This document shows positions 10,819-24,300 of a DNA stretch of 64,000 nucleotides, in pieces. The stretch is taken from positions 2,356,001 through 2,420,000 of the forward strand of contig CAJQUN010000003.1 of assembly GCA_907163345.1 (NCBI GenBank). Reading direction: 5' to 3'. Source of the DNA: Haberlea rhodopensis (taxonomy: Eukaryota > Streptophyta > Magnoliopsida > Lamiales > Gesneriaceae). How positions within the stretch are numbered: position 1 is the stretch's first letter; the number at the start of each line of letters is the position of its first letter. The notes beneath the pieces were generated by a model, which ran no database searches, was not told where the DNA came from, and saw only the letters and a program-made list of their open reading frames with translations. The position numbers were made by a program, and so were the translations under genes.

Positions 10819-13800
10819 TTTAAGTGGTATCAGAGCTAGTCAGGTTCCATAATCCCGTTGGGAAAAGACATTCTAGTTGAGATATAACACTAGATTATAA
10901 AACCCAGTAAAATAGACCAACTGAGTAAAACGAAAATCAGTTGGGAAAAGAACCATACGGGAAAACGCATTAATCTGAAGAATTCCAATCTGAGAATTAG
11001 GAAATATTTGTAAAAAAATAATTAATAATAGATACAAATAAAAAAAAATCCCAAATTCAGACCTTTAGAAACCTGCCGCCTGCCTGCCGCCTCTGTAACT
11101 CGACGGCGACCCACCCTTCAGGACCGAATCTTCCCGGCGATTACACGGTCAAAATCTCAGACCAATCGGACCACGGTTGCCCGTTCAATTTCAAGACCGC
11201 AAACCACGAGTTGTCGCCCCTTTTTCCGATCTCGCAGCCTCCGGACACTGATCAACAACTCGGACAAACCACGATGACTTCCAAACCATGGCGAACAAAA
11301 GGCCTCAACTATTTGCAAGTTACAGACAACTGAAGATGGCAATTTACGATCGACGCTTGAACCTGTATGAACCCTAAAACGGAAAAACACTAATCTGCGA
11401 AGTATCGGTCACCGGAACACCGTTCTCGTCTCAGTCTTGGATTTATGATCCTCATAGCATGAAGTTGAAAATCCCTCTGCTAAGTTTGAGTTCCAGTTGC
11501 AGTAAGGCGGTCAAATTCATATTGAAGCCCGCGTCACACGAGCCCTAAGCTTCCGAAAAGTCCACCTTCGATTTCTCAGCCACCAGAACATATCTTTTGA
11601 ATCCAAGTTGGTTTCGTAATCCTCATGGCAAGCATGTATGATGCCCTCTATCATTTTCAAATTCCAGTCACTGGACGATGTCCAATTGTCGAATCAAAGC
11701 CACACCTACATGAACCCTAGGCACCGAACTCTATCCCCGATTTCTCCTCCACAGGCCCATCGAAATTCAATTCCTATCAACACTAGGTAATACGTCTTAT
11801 GGGCAATCTAAATTTTCAGTCAATTTAGAAAAACGATTTCCGGATTTGCGACCGTCACAACGAACCAAATTGCCGAAAATACCCTTCCTATAATTTTCCC
11901 TACCATCGTTCGAATATTATGACTGAAGTGTTTGACATTTTGTATACATAATTTAAACATTTCCTTATTTTGAGTTTATATTTTATTTGCTTCATGTTCT
12001 TGATTAAAGAATTTTTTTTTTTCTTTCTTTCTTTTCGAAAAATTCACTCAATTCCGATACACTTCATTTTTATAAATTCTTGGGCTAACTCGAATAGTCG
12101 AGGACATGTCTTCCTTATTCTGTTTTTCCTTCTATTGAGATCCCTAGAACTTAGGTAAACGTTACGTTGTACATTTTTATTGGGACACATAAAATAAGAT
12201 GCATATATCATTAATTGGGTGTAGAGTATGGCAATTGTGCATTGTCTTATAATATTTTTGGTTAGAACTAGATAGATTCATCTTTTAGTAATTAATTAAG
12301 GAAATTAGAAATCAATTTTCAACATTTCATTAATTCTTTTGAAATCCGATCAAATTTATTTCGATCAATGAAATCATTTGTCTCTCTAAAATTTCTTTAG
12401 CATATTCTTTTGATCTCTGTTTTTTTTACAACCTGGGAACTTTGTGAATTATTAGCGACCTCAGTTATTGCAAAAATGTCTCCAATATTCTTAAAACATT
12501 TATGCTTAGTGAGCCATAGAGATTGACAACAACTGTCACAGAACTTTAGAGACGCATAACTTCAATTGAGACTTCGATATTAGTTTAAAGATAGAGAGCT
12601 TTCAACACTAATTTATCCAGCTGAACATGCTGAAGTTCATCGCAATTTTAGGAATGAATATATTAGTAATTTATCACTCCTTAATTGTTAATGTCTGCTT
12701 ATTTTTCCATACCTAGACATTCCATTATGCATTCGCACTCTATTTTGTTCTTTTTATATAATCTCGTATTCAAAGTGAAAACCCACTTTTACTTCTTCTA
12801 AGAGCATTTGAATCATACTCTTTTCCCGAAAAAAAAATTATGAGCTATTATTTGTATTATGGAGTTTTTTTTTTCCGTCAATTTTGAAGTAGTCTCATTA
12901 GTGAACATCCATTCAACTATTGATTCACTCGGAAATTATTCTTATCCTTGTATACCATAAATAGTTTCGATTTGTTTGAAACATATCTTACTTGTGAATC
13001 AATCCTTCAATTATTTATAATAATTCTGATCTTCATAGTAAGTTTTTGCTTCATAATAACACATTATACTTTTGGTTAATGTTGTTATCAGTCTTCGTCA
13101 AAGTTTGGTACATTAATTTTTTTTTTTGAAACTCCAAGTTCTTGAGTTTTGATATGACCTTGATTCGCATATCAAAAAAAAAAAAAAATTCTTGTTGTAT
13201 CATCTTGCCAAACTTGTTCTCAGTTGATGAAGATTATATACATGTCTTTATTCTCCATTCTTTGGAATTAACATCTCTTTTCATTATATGAGAATATATC
13301 CTCAAATGATGTATGACATCTTTGCAAACTCCTTCAACATACAATCATTTTTATTTATTGATCGGTTCAGGTCTCCACATGTTGACCATTTTTTTTTATC
13401 ATTTCATATTATCTTGTGAAATTCCATAATGGTGTTGAAACAATCTTTTATCTATCCATGATTAGCTTGACAAAGGAAATACATTCAAACTCGAAACCAT
13501 ACACTCACTGTCTTAGAGTTAAGCTATCTTCATCACAGTACGTGTCGAAAGTACAATAGAAGTGATACTTGTAAATATAGATTTTGGTTCGATTAAGAAA
13601 GAACTCGGTCGAGACTATAAGCCAATAGATGTAGAAAGTTGTTCTCAACAACTTCTAATAGCGACCCAATATTTGTATCATGATTTTGAATAGATTTCAA
13701 TAAGCGATGAGTACTTATGTAACAATTAGTGACATATATAAACTACAAACTGATGGTTAGATTGAGAAGACAATTCAGACCCTCGAAGATATTTTACGAA

Positions 13801-14546
13801 CTCGTGCTTTTGACTTCAGTGCAAAGTGGAGCAAACATTTACCCGTAAATAAGCTGATGTCAACCTCAACTAACATAATAGCATCAAGATGGCGATGAAC
13901 AGAGATATTTACTAACGAAAATATCGATCACCCCACCCCTCTGTTGAGACGAAGTAGATGAAGACCAGCAACGTATCTGAACTCGTACAAGCCTCTGTGA
14001 ACAAAGTTGCAATCATCAGAGACCCACTCAAAGAAGCACAAGACCCTCAAAAGAGCTGGACTGACTTGATACGCAGACCAACATAGTTTGAAGTCGGTGA
14101 CAAATTTTATGAAGAATGTTATTCGACATGAGAAGATAGGAAAGTTGAGTTACAATATATGAAGGATCGTTCGAGATTTTAGAGAAAGTAGGAACATTAA
14201 CGCTACCAGCCAGCCTATCAAGGATTCATGATGTCTACCACGTATCGCAGCTAAGGAAGAACATTGTTGACCCGAATTATGTGCTCGAAGTAGAACCCTT
14301 AGTAGTTTAAGGAAACCTGACAAAAAACTATAGTACGAAGAAATCTCGACTCGAATCGTATAGTCAAAGAATCAAGTGTTGAAAAGAATTACTATTATTC
14401 TACAAGCCAAAATTCAATGGTCAAACCATACAAAAAGATAAGCTACATGGGATGCAGAAGAAAAGATTCGAGAGAAATACCACTAACTTTTCCAAGGTCA
14501 ACTGAGTCAAGTTTCGAGGACGAAACTTCCAATAAGGAGGGAGGAA

Positions 14547-16074
14547 TGTAAGAACCCGATTTTCCAACCAAGTCAATAACTAGAGTTTGGTCAACTCAAC
14601 TACACGGTATTTTGATCTGCTCAATTACCTAGAATTTAGTCAAACACAACTACTTGATATCAATATAATATTATAAATTAAAGGATAATATTGAATTGTA
14701 TTAAAGATAATATTGATTTGTACAAATGATAATATTTAGTTTATATGATTTAATCTTGTAGAGTTGTAGCTAAACCAATGACTAAGTATTTAAACAACTA
14801 GAGCTTTGGTCAAATTAGAATCCTTAAGTTGAATCCAACCACTTGATGTTTATTTGGCCAAACCAAATACTACATATAGATAATATTGAAAAATAATAGA
14901 TAACATTGAATTATATATCATAATATATTGACAAGATATAATATTGAATTATATTATGATAATCTTTTAGATATATAAATATAACCAAAATTCGAAGATA
15001 AAGCACAATCTAAAGATAAGTTTTGGAAGATACGATTGAATTTCAGAAGTCGTAGGAACCGATATTCTCGAATTTCAAGCTCTATAAATATAAGACTCTT
15101 CTACATAGTATGCAACTCAAAAATCTCTCACAATTCACACAATTTTCGAAACACATACTAGCACACACTAAAAGGTGTGAAATTTTCAGCAAGGAAAGGA
15201 GAGGAAATTCATCACGTTTTTGCCACCCAAATTCTTTGAAACACGCAAGAATCGTGTCTGATCTCGGTAAGTGGACTTTGTTATATATATTCATTTCAAT
15301 TTTGAAAATCATATGTATGTTTTGAAACCTCAATCGAATATGTGATGTATTTTAAAACTACGATGTTCTGAGAATAAATTTTGATCATCGAGAAATAAGG
15401 GCTATACGGAGTAAAGTGCTACGTATGATGTGAGCCACCTCTTGAGTCCAAAGGGCAAAGTGCTACGTGTATGGGGGCCACCTCTTGAGCCTGCGGGGCA
15501 AAGTGCCACGTACATGGGAGCCACCTCTTGAGCCGACGGAGCAAAGTGCTACATATACGGGAGCCACCACTTGAATCTATGCAAGTCCCTCTAGATTTCG
15601 GTGTAATGGATTTATGTTTAAGTGATATGAGTTATGACTCTGATATGCTATGTTATGTTCTGGCTTGGTTAGAGCAATTCTGTTAGGGTTATGTTTCAGT
15701 ATTCGTATCAGTTTATGTCCGATTATTATATATGTTTTAGAAAATTATGAAAAAAAGTATTATATTGTCATCGATTGGCCCCCACTTGCTGAGTGTTTTC
15801 CAAAACGCTCACCCTTACATCAACTCCCCAGATAGAAGCGAATAAGAAATCAAAGACGAAGATCAAATCAATTTTGGAAATGGTGAATTAGATGCTATTG
15901 TTCAAGATGCCGTTGTCATTGATTTATGAAGCTTCCGCTGATATTTGTAAGAAATATTTATTTTATGGATAAAAGACTGGTTTTTTGTAATATTATGTAT
16001 TACGAGGCTTGTTGATTTTAAATTATATTTAGAATCAACGTCGATGTTATTGACCCCGGTCTCGGGGCGTAACA
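14547..16074 (+). repeat. 3' LTR of the chromovirus
   Basis: 1528 bp, TG...CA. It differs from the 5' LTR by scattered substitutions and short indels, including an extra segment near 14,997-15,012. The same four-unit tandem array lies at 15409-15577. The similar small open frames at about 9850-10070 and 15110-15325 are just LTR sequence. Confidence 0.92.
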
Positions 16075-16175
16075 CACGGTGCTTGTGCTGCTCTACGGTT
16101 TAAAATATTTGAATTGCACCATAATCATCAGCTATAACTTTTGGTAAAGTGGCAATCGCTTGAACCTACAAAATA

Positions 16176-17341
16176 TTTAATAGAACAATAATAACAAGGA
16201 ATAATTATTATTGTTAAAGATTATGATATTTCAGCTTTAGGTTGGACAGATTCAATTTTTTTAACCCATCATTGCTGCCAACGATAATGAAAGAGGGGGT
16301 GTGGTTTTTTACTCCTAATTAACATGTAATTTGATTAGAGTTAATTAATTACACTGGGAAACGGGTTAATTTTTTTTCTTTATTTAAATGAGCCCAAAAC
16401 ATATCGGTTGTGGTTTCAGTACTAAAAACATAATATCATAAGATCACATTTACAATCATCATAATATGAACTTGCCAACATGTAACCAAAAAAAATACAT
16501 CTCATAATATACATATATATTTTGGATAGACTAGTAAATAAACATCTCATGCATGCTCCCTCCCACCAAAAGTGTCCTCTCTGGTATCCTAACGACCTGT
16601 CATTGTCCGCACAAAAAGATAACAACATGACTTGTTGGAGGTGAGCAATCACTCCGTATGAAACAATCTATGAATATCTAAAATGATATATGATATGCAA
16701 TGCAATATATGTTATGTCGATAACAAATAATGTACCCATCCTTTGGGTATAACATAATCGACAAACCAGTATTCAAATCATAATAACTCGAACTTGTCAA
16801 ACATGAAGGATATCTATGTGATGCGTGGTTTTCATAATTTCATAATTAATATTTAATACTAATCAAGTCATGAGGTTTCAATAAAATTAACAACAAAAAT
16901 AATTGTTAAAAATTAAATTCATAAATATGCCTAAAGTAAATCTTTTATGTTGTAAAGGTCCACATTAAAATGATATCAAAACAGGAACCCAACCGATGCA
17001 TCTTCAATATAATTTTTTTATTACACAAATTCTAAAAAAATTTAAATGGAAGACATGTGACCAGGTTTGACCTTAACATAGAATTATCAAAACAAATATT
17101 TGCTATTGTAATTAGATATATTAAGAATAGATGCAACTAAAATTAAAAAATGTAATATAAAGTCATGTATGCATTAATTCCATGACCAATTTTAACAAAA
17201 CATATTATTTATATTAATTAAGAAACACTTAAAATTATTATCAAAATTACTTTGAGTCTAGTTTCAATATGCGAGTTGTTAATATTCCTGTGCTTTGAAA
17301 TTCGGACTGCACCGCTCGATTCAATCGATTCAACATATGAT
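16176..17341. other. AT-rich intergenic DNA
   Basis: No coding frame longer than a few dozen codons with recognisable content. I see nothing specific here. Confidence 0.4.
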
Positions 17342-18032
17342 CAGTGTTTGGTCCGATCGGATTGACCATCTAAAACACTCTGTTAATAAACCGGTGGGAA
17401 CTAGATTGAACCGGTCGAGTTGAACCGACCGTTTCCTTTATTATTTTTTCTTTTTTAAAATTTTAATTTTTTTGTTAAAATTATAAATCAGTTGTTTTAT
17501 AACAAAAGTATTCTATATAATTTATTGTTATTGAAATATTTACAAAATAATATTTTATGTATGTCTCATCAAAAAATCCATATAATTTCATAAATGTGTC
17601 TTGTATATTATATATAGATATGTTTAGTTTCTCGTAAATTATAAAAGATATGAATCATTTCATAATTTTTTTTAAATATTTTCTTTTAATTTATGACATT
17701 GTTCTTTTTGAACATTGCTTACTGTTTTTCGAGTTGTTTTATTGCTTTTCTTTATATTGAACATTTGATTTGATCTGATTTTTGAAGTTTGGCATATTAT
17801 GTTGGTATAGTGGTTTTTTTTTATAACCATAGTAAATCCATAGTACATATATTTTATAAAAATTAATATAGATATTAGGTAATGCTGGCATCACAAGTTG
17901 GATCAAAATCGATCGATCGATCGACCGATCGAACTCGTATCCAATAAGATTATCGATTTTATGTCCGTCGACCGATCGAACCTATATCCAATAAGATTAT
18001 TGATTTATGTCCGGTCCGATTTTGAAAAACTG
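17342..18032. mobile_element. Remnant of a hAT-like element related to the one at 42428
   Basis: The right end (to 18032) reads, on the minus strand, CAGTTTTTCAAAATCGG, matching the terminus of the 42428-43284 element. The left end at 17342 is CAGTGTTTGGTCCGATCGG, a shorter version. Both ends are rich in ACCGGTC/GATCGA motifs and the middle is AT-rich. Near the right end a unit of about 50 bp (ATCCAATAAGATTAT core) occurs twice. No clear target-site duplication remains. Confidence 0.5.
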
Positions 18033-18383
18033 CTACATTCATGTTGGTATAATTTGAAAAATAATTTTGGTCAAACATCTCTTTTGTTTGTGACCTTTTA
18101 TAAAGATTTTTTTGTAAAATATTATTCGAACATATGTAAAAAACAAACGCCAAACAAAAATAAAAATTAAAAAAAAAATGGTTAACAAATTTCATTTATA
18201 AATTACAAATTTTATACTTCTTTTTTAACGAACAAATTTTATACTTCTTAATATAATCTTTGGATTTTGCTTTTTTGTTTTTTGAGCAGAATAATCTTTG
18301 GATTTCCGAGGGGCACAATGGAAAACAAAATGCTCGTCATCTTCAGCGAAAAACCCGCATTGATCTCTCGGAAATGGCACAAA

Positions 18384-21300
18384 ATGGCACTTCCTTTATT
18401 AATAGCACACCCAAACTCTAGTTGGCGCTGTTCATCTTCTTCCTTTTCTGCGCGTTGTTCTTTTTCTACTTGTGTACCCAAACGACCTCTAAGGTGCGTG
18501 TATGTTAGGCAAGATATTTTATTGAACAACCCTTCTCTGTTTTTGTTGTAATTTTTGGTGTGTCATTGTAGATATGCAGTTCTTGGTGCTGGGTTTGCTG
18601 GGTTGTCTGTTGCTTGGCATTTGCTTCATGTACTCTCTCATTCTTTCTATCAAATCACCCTGTTTGGGTTATGTTGTAATGTTTTTACGAGTAAAAAAAC
18701 TTGTAAATATGGCAAAGAGGAAGAACAGGAAGATTGCTGATTTTCTGACTTTGGAGTAATAGCTATCATAAACTGGCAGAAGCAACATAAAATAATTCCT
18801 GCGTATTTTGTGGAAAAATTATGGCACCTTTTATCTTTTTCCTTTACGGGGGTACTTTTTTAATATTTCAATTCTTTTACGGTGAAACTACAGGGAAATT
18901 TGAATGAAGATTGTATGAAGGAACTTGTTTATAAAAGATTGAAGCTTTTCATCTTAGGCATTTTTCCCCTCAATCTCAATGCCCTTCATACCTATAAAAA
19001 TAATGTAATAGTTGCATAAACTTAAGATAGGTTGTCTAAAATAATATTTTATAAAGTGATATTTAACATCATAACTAGAGCATGATGCTTCGATATAGAT
19101 TTCGAAGATAACAAATATCAATGCCAAAGAATGACTCTAGTTGATTTATTCGGTCCAATTATCATGCATGCGTTTTCCATTTTTCTTATTTTATTTCTCA
19201 GTTGAACAATACCTTATATTTGGCCTTTCAATCCTTTCTTTCTGTTAATTGTTGAAAATATACTTTTTCAGCACGGATCCAAGGAAATACACCTCTTTGT
19301 TGATATATATGATGAAGTTGGCATTGGTGGAGGTGCATCTGGAGTTGCTGGTGGACTTCTGCATCCATACTCACCAAAAGGTCAATATTCCTTTCTCTTT
19401 ATAATCACTTTTTTTGGAGTTTCTTTGATTTATTGTAAGAACTTTATAGATGGGTTCAAAATTTGAGAAAAATAGTCTATTATGAAATTCTTCTTGCTGA
19501 TTTAGCTGAATGCTTCACGTTTGCAGTCAAGCTTCTTTGGCGTGGTGCGGAATGTTGGAAAGAGAGTTTAAATCTCTTAAATATTGCTGAAAATGCATTT
19601 CTTAAGCTAGCGAATAAGGGAGAGCAAAAAACTCCTCAAAACTGTGAAGTGCATGTAGTCAGGAGAAAGTATGTCCTTTTGACAGGTTTTTCGTTTTTGC
19701 TTCTTCATGCCCATGTGGAGCATGATTAACAATATTTTTCTGCCTAAATTACCTTTAGTGCCTGCACAACTTACACTCCATGGACTAAATATTAGTTGTC
19801 TAAAATTTTTGATTTAACTATCTATATTCTTTTTTTTTTTTTTTTGTCAGGCAAATAAATTTATTAAAGGACTACAAGATGTACTCAAAAAGTTACAAAA
19901 TAAATCATAAAGTAATTAAGTTCCCCTTTCTAATCCAAAAGACATACAATCGGTTCCTTGATCCAATCAGAAAAACTTTAATAAAATTTCCTTGAGTTTG
20001 GTTTTCTAATCCAAAACCAACTTCTGGATTTGATCAATCCATCACGTTCTCTTTCTTTTTTGTCGGGCTAAATTATTCTATTTCTTTCCAACCAGTTGTC
20101 TAAATCACAGCTTGCCAAACTGTCTGTGTTTTATAACTAGAAGTTCATCATTTTGACCAATCCTGTGGATTGTGAATTTCTTTGTTTTATATATTGTATT
20201 TCCCCTTCCAGAAAGAAGGATTTCATGATCTTAATATTTTCCTTGTTGTCCTGAAACAAATCTATGTACCTATTTGTATTGTACTTTTGATTTCTTCATA
20301 TTCTGTATATGGAATATCTAATGTTACAGTTAGTTGCTGCATCTGGATCTGAAATTAAGTTGTTTACTTCAGAGGAATCTTAAGACCAGCTGTCAGTTTG
20401 AAGCACATGAATATAATGACCGAAGTAAGCCCCTAATAGACCAAATAAAAAAAATTGATATGAATTCTTACTGATGAAAAGCATCTTGTTTTTTTAATAG
20501 AATGCTCAGAACTGCCTTGCCGATTGCATTATAGAGTCCATCCACGAAGAAGCTGCTCACAATCTTGTTCCTAATTTAACTCTACCTCTAAACTTGGCGT
20601 TTCATATGCCTGAAGCTTTGAATATCAATGTTCAGCGCTACCTTCAGGTTAGAGGTAAAAGCTGAAAGTTGGGGAGTTGTCATATCTTTTTCTCATGATT
20701 TCTAATGCTGTACCATCTCCTTTTCTTGCAGGGTCTTTACTTAGCGTGTCAAAGTTTAGCAAGTGACATGTCTACATTTGGTTTTGTCAATAGAGCGTTG
20801 AGTATTCACAAGAAATCTGTCCAGAGCCTCGGGGAATTGGCAGGTGAGTCCGCTCTATTTTTGGCATCAGTTAGAGGAATAATTATTATATACCTCCTCA
20901 TAATCCACAATTATTTAATCCCGACAACGCATATGACAGTCCCTTTGATTTTGAAATAATCAGTCTTATGGGATAAGGAGTTGTCTAAACTAGAGTGGGT
21001 CCATGATCCGACTTCTGGAAACAACAGGCTGAACTTGATGGTCTTTCCCAATCAACCTGAGAATTGTCCAACTTATGGTTTGTACTGTAATTTGTTTTTT
21101 TTAAAGCAAAGACGACTTTATTGAACACTAAAAAGCAACGTACATGGGAGAGGGACTAGGTCAAGATCTCCCAATATACAATATATCATCAGAATTACAT
21201 AGTGCACCAAAAGAATACATCCAAACATAACTTGGTGATCCTGGAAATAATACATAAATATGGGCACCCGATCCTTTCCATCCACAGAGACCCTTGATAT

Positions 21301-24300
21301 TTCTGAGGAGCTTGTCCTCTGATAATAAACGAAACCATTTCTCTTCAAAGGCTGCATTCGCTAAAGCATCCACGGCCGAGTTCCCTTCCTGATAAATGTG
21401 AGTGAGGTTGCCAGGAAGTTCAAGAAGAGTGGAGCGAATTCGGGTCAGGATTTTATTTAGCTCCCAATATGATTTAATAATGGACAGCGAAACAAGCGGA
21501 TCTGATTCAAGATAAAGAGGGTAGCAGCGAGACTGCTGCAAAAGTTCCAATCCCGTCATAATAGCCAGCAATTCTGCCCTAAGATTGGATCCGACACCAA
21601 TAAAATCCTGAAAAGCCCAAACGGGATTCCCAAATTGATCCTGAATGATACCTCCAACTGAAGAATCACGTGGATTCCCACGAGAGCAACCATCCTTATT
21701 GAGTTTGAATGAGCCAATCTGTGGTTTGGTCCATCTAATCACAGTTAGCCGAGTAACTCTTTCCATGGAAAGAGAGATCCCCCATGCTTTGGCAGTAGAA
21801 GAAAAGCCTCTTCAGTGTTCAAATTTGTACATCCCCCCATCTGATGAGTGAGAAATATGAAATAGATAGCTCGACTAATTCTAGAGGCAGAGTATTTGAT
21901 ATCCTGATGATTGGAATTAATTCGAGCAACCCAAAAGGAACCAGATAATAAAAAACGGAATCATCACTCACCTACATCGTTTCCTCATTGTAACAACATT
22001 GACATTTAGAAGCTAATTGACTCCCTGGGTTTTGAGGATATCATCAGCTGGGATCCTCTTACCTGTAATTTGGTTAACTTCTGAAGATAATAAGTCATAA
22101 TGGCATCATTTCTACAGGGTGCTATGATGCGGTGATTATATGCCTTGGAGCTAGAGCAGCTTTTCTGCCCGAGATGTCCGGAAAGCTGCCTCTAAGGACA
22201 TGTAGAGGAATCATCACTCGCCTACAACTTGGGGATGATATCAGGTTAATTTAGATCTGTTATTGCTACTTGGTTTCTTGGTAATTACATTTCGTATTAA
22301 AGTATTTTTTGTTGAAGATTATTATTTTAATATTATTGCCTTAATTTGTGCCTTAGAATATGGTCAAAAATTATGTCTAATTTAAGGAATGTGTTATCCT
22401 TAAAATTAGGAATTGTGTTTTCTTGCATGTTTTCCTATCTATAAATTAGTGTGTAAATTGTAAATTTAACATAATGAAATACAACAAATATTTCAAACTT
22501 GTTTTTCTACTTGGTATCAGAGCCAATCTAAAAGGGAGCCATGGTTTGTAAGCTACGCTGGGCTTCTGCCCCCAGCCTTGTTTGCCCGAGGGCAGGCGGG
22601 GGTTACTGTTTCTTTGTTTTTTCCCTTTTGTGTTTGTCTTCTTCATGGTCTCTCGAGTTTGTTACGCCTTTGATTCTGTCGTTTGGACGCTTGGCTGTGG
22701 GCAGGCAGCTTTACTCTGTAATAGGCACCCATTTTTTTTCCCATTTGGCAGGTTTGACCTTTTCAACTCTTGTGCCCAGAAAACATTTTACTGCTTTTCA
22801 AAATGTTACAAGACTGCTGCTTCACACTACGGTCCATCTTCTGCCTTTTTTCCCTTTGACCAACAAGACATGTTTCTGGCCTTCGCTTATATATTTTGAC
22901 TCCAGTAACTCTGAGGTGCTGTGTTACTTAGCGCGTTCCCGGCGCGTCTTCTTCGCCCCTAGGGTTTATTCGCTCGTGGCTGCTGTTCTTCGCCCGAACT
23001 CGGGCAGTGGTGCTAGGGGTTGATACACCGCAGGCTTTTCTTCAGTTCTTCTTGTTTTTTTCCCGCCGGCGGCTGCCAGAGTTTATTTCCCTAGCCTTTC
23101 TTCGCATAACCGGCTTCGCAGCGGCGCATTAGCGAAAGCTAGGGTTTGTTCCTGGCATATCATTTAAATTGGCAAATTGATACTTTTCTACCGATCAGTA
23201 TCATTGAGGGGGAGGATATTAGATATGATAAGATTGTTAGGCATGAAGCTGGAGATTGAGACAAATCTTGATAGAGGGAAAGTTGCCACGTTATATTCCT
23301 TCATGATATATTGTCTCGTCTTATCACCATTGTCCTCTATTTCGTTATTGTCGTTGCATTGCTCCCTTTTTTTCTCAGAAGCTTGCTCCCTTTTTGGGAT
23401 TTCATTTGCTCCTTGTTAGGAGTCTCTGCTCCCTTTCCGAGGGTCTGCCCTTTTCTGGGGTCTTTTATCCTCTGCTCCTTTTTCGGGAGCCTTTTGCTCT
23501 CTTTCCGAGAGTCTACTCCTTTTCCGGGATCTTTTGCACTCTTTCCGAGGAGTCTCTTATCTCTTGCTCCTTTTCCATGGGTCTTTCGCTCCTTTTCCAG
23601 GAGTCTCTTATATCTTGCTTCCAGGAGTCTTCTCCTTTCCGGAAACCTTTTATCCTTTGCTCTTTTTATAAGAGTATGCTCCTCTTTCCAGAAGTCTTTT
23701 ATTCATGGCTCTCTTTCCGGGAGTCACTTTTTAATGTTCTAAGTTTTGTTTGGTTGAAGAACATAATGAGCTGAAGACACTCATGCATTTCTTGTTGGCA
23801 AGCTTGTTTTGATCAACATCCATGAACTAGCTTCAGGGGGGTGTTGAAGATTATTATTTTAATAATATTATTGCCTTAATTTGTGCCTTAGAATATGGTC
23901 AAAAGTTGTGCCTAATTTAAGGAATGTGCTATCTTTAAAATTAGGAATTGCGTTTTCTTGCATGTTTTCCTATCTATAAATTAGCGTGTAAATTGTAAAT
24001 TTAACATAATGAAATACAACAAATATTTCAAACCCTGTTTTTCTACTTTTTTCTACTGAAAAACACGTTTAGGAAAAGTTATGATTTTGGATGTTAGGAT
24101 TATAAGATTAATGCTCTACATAATTAGCATTCATATGAACTCTTTATTTTATTTTATTTTAGGATACACATTTAATCCTGTTTTATTTGATCCTTCGAAG
24201 GACCTCTCTGGATTTATCATTAAGCATTTTTTAAAGTTGTTTACCTCTCAAGCTTTTAATTTGTTGACAATGTCTGTGGCCAAACCTTTTAGAGAAGCAT

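Larger units (their letters stand above)
9313..16074 (+). mobile_element. Decayed Ty3/gypsy chromovirus-like LTR retrotransposon
   Basis: The element runs TG...CA and is flanked by the 5-bp duplication CACGG (9308-9312 and 16075-16079). The PBS at 10825-10836 matches initiator Met tRNA; a purine tract precedes the 3' LTR. The internal region (10819-14546) is only about 3.7 kb and holds no long frame. Its last 0.8 kb retains broken integrase signatures: a TIQTLEDIL stretch near 13,770, a GDK/VGTLAY-like region near 14,100-14,250, and a chromodomain-like piece with ATWDAEEKIREKY near 14,450. Gag, protease, RT and RNase H are not recognisable. It is dead and older than its intact ends suggest. 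Confidence 0.9.
9057..16170 (+). mobile_element. TRIM (terminal-repeat retrotransposon in miniature), split by a nested chromovirus
   Basis: The TRIM consists of 9057-9312 plus 16080-16170, 347 bp in all. Its 5' LTR is 9057-9195 (139 bp, TG...CA). A primer-binding site TGGTATCAGAGC (initiator Met tRNA) lies at 9198-9209, two bases after the LTR, and a purine tract GTGAGGGGGA lies just before 9265. The 3' LTR is 9265-9312 joined to 16080-16170, again 139 bp. The whole is flanked by the 5-bp duplication AAATA (9052-9056 and 16171-16175). It has no coding capacity and must have been moved by another element's proteins. Confidence 0.9.

Noticed and set aside
22541..23774. Several overlapping plus-strand frames of 80-160 codons, rich in Phe, Leu and Ser
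   Set aside because: They fall in the non-coding interior of an LTR element and in its CT-rich minisatellite, which leaves several frames open at once.
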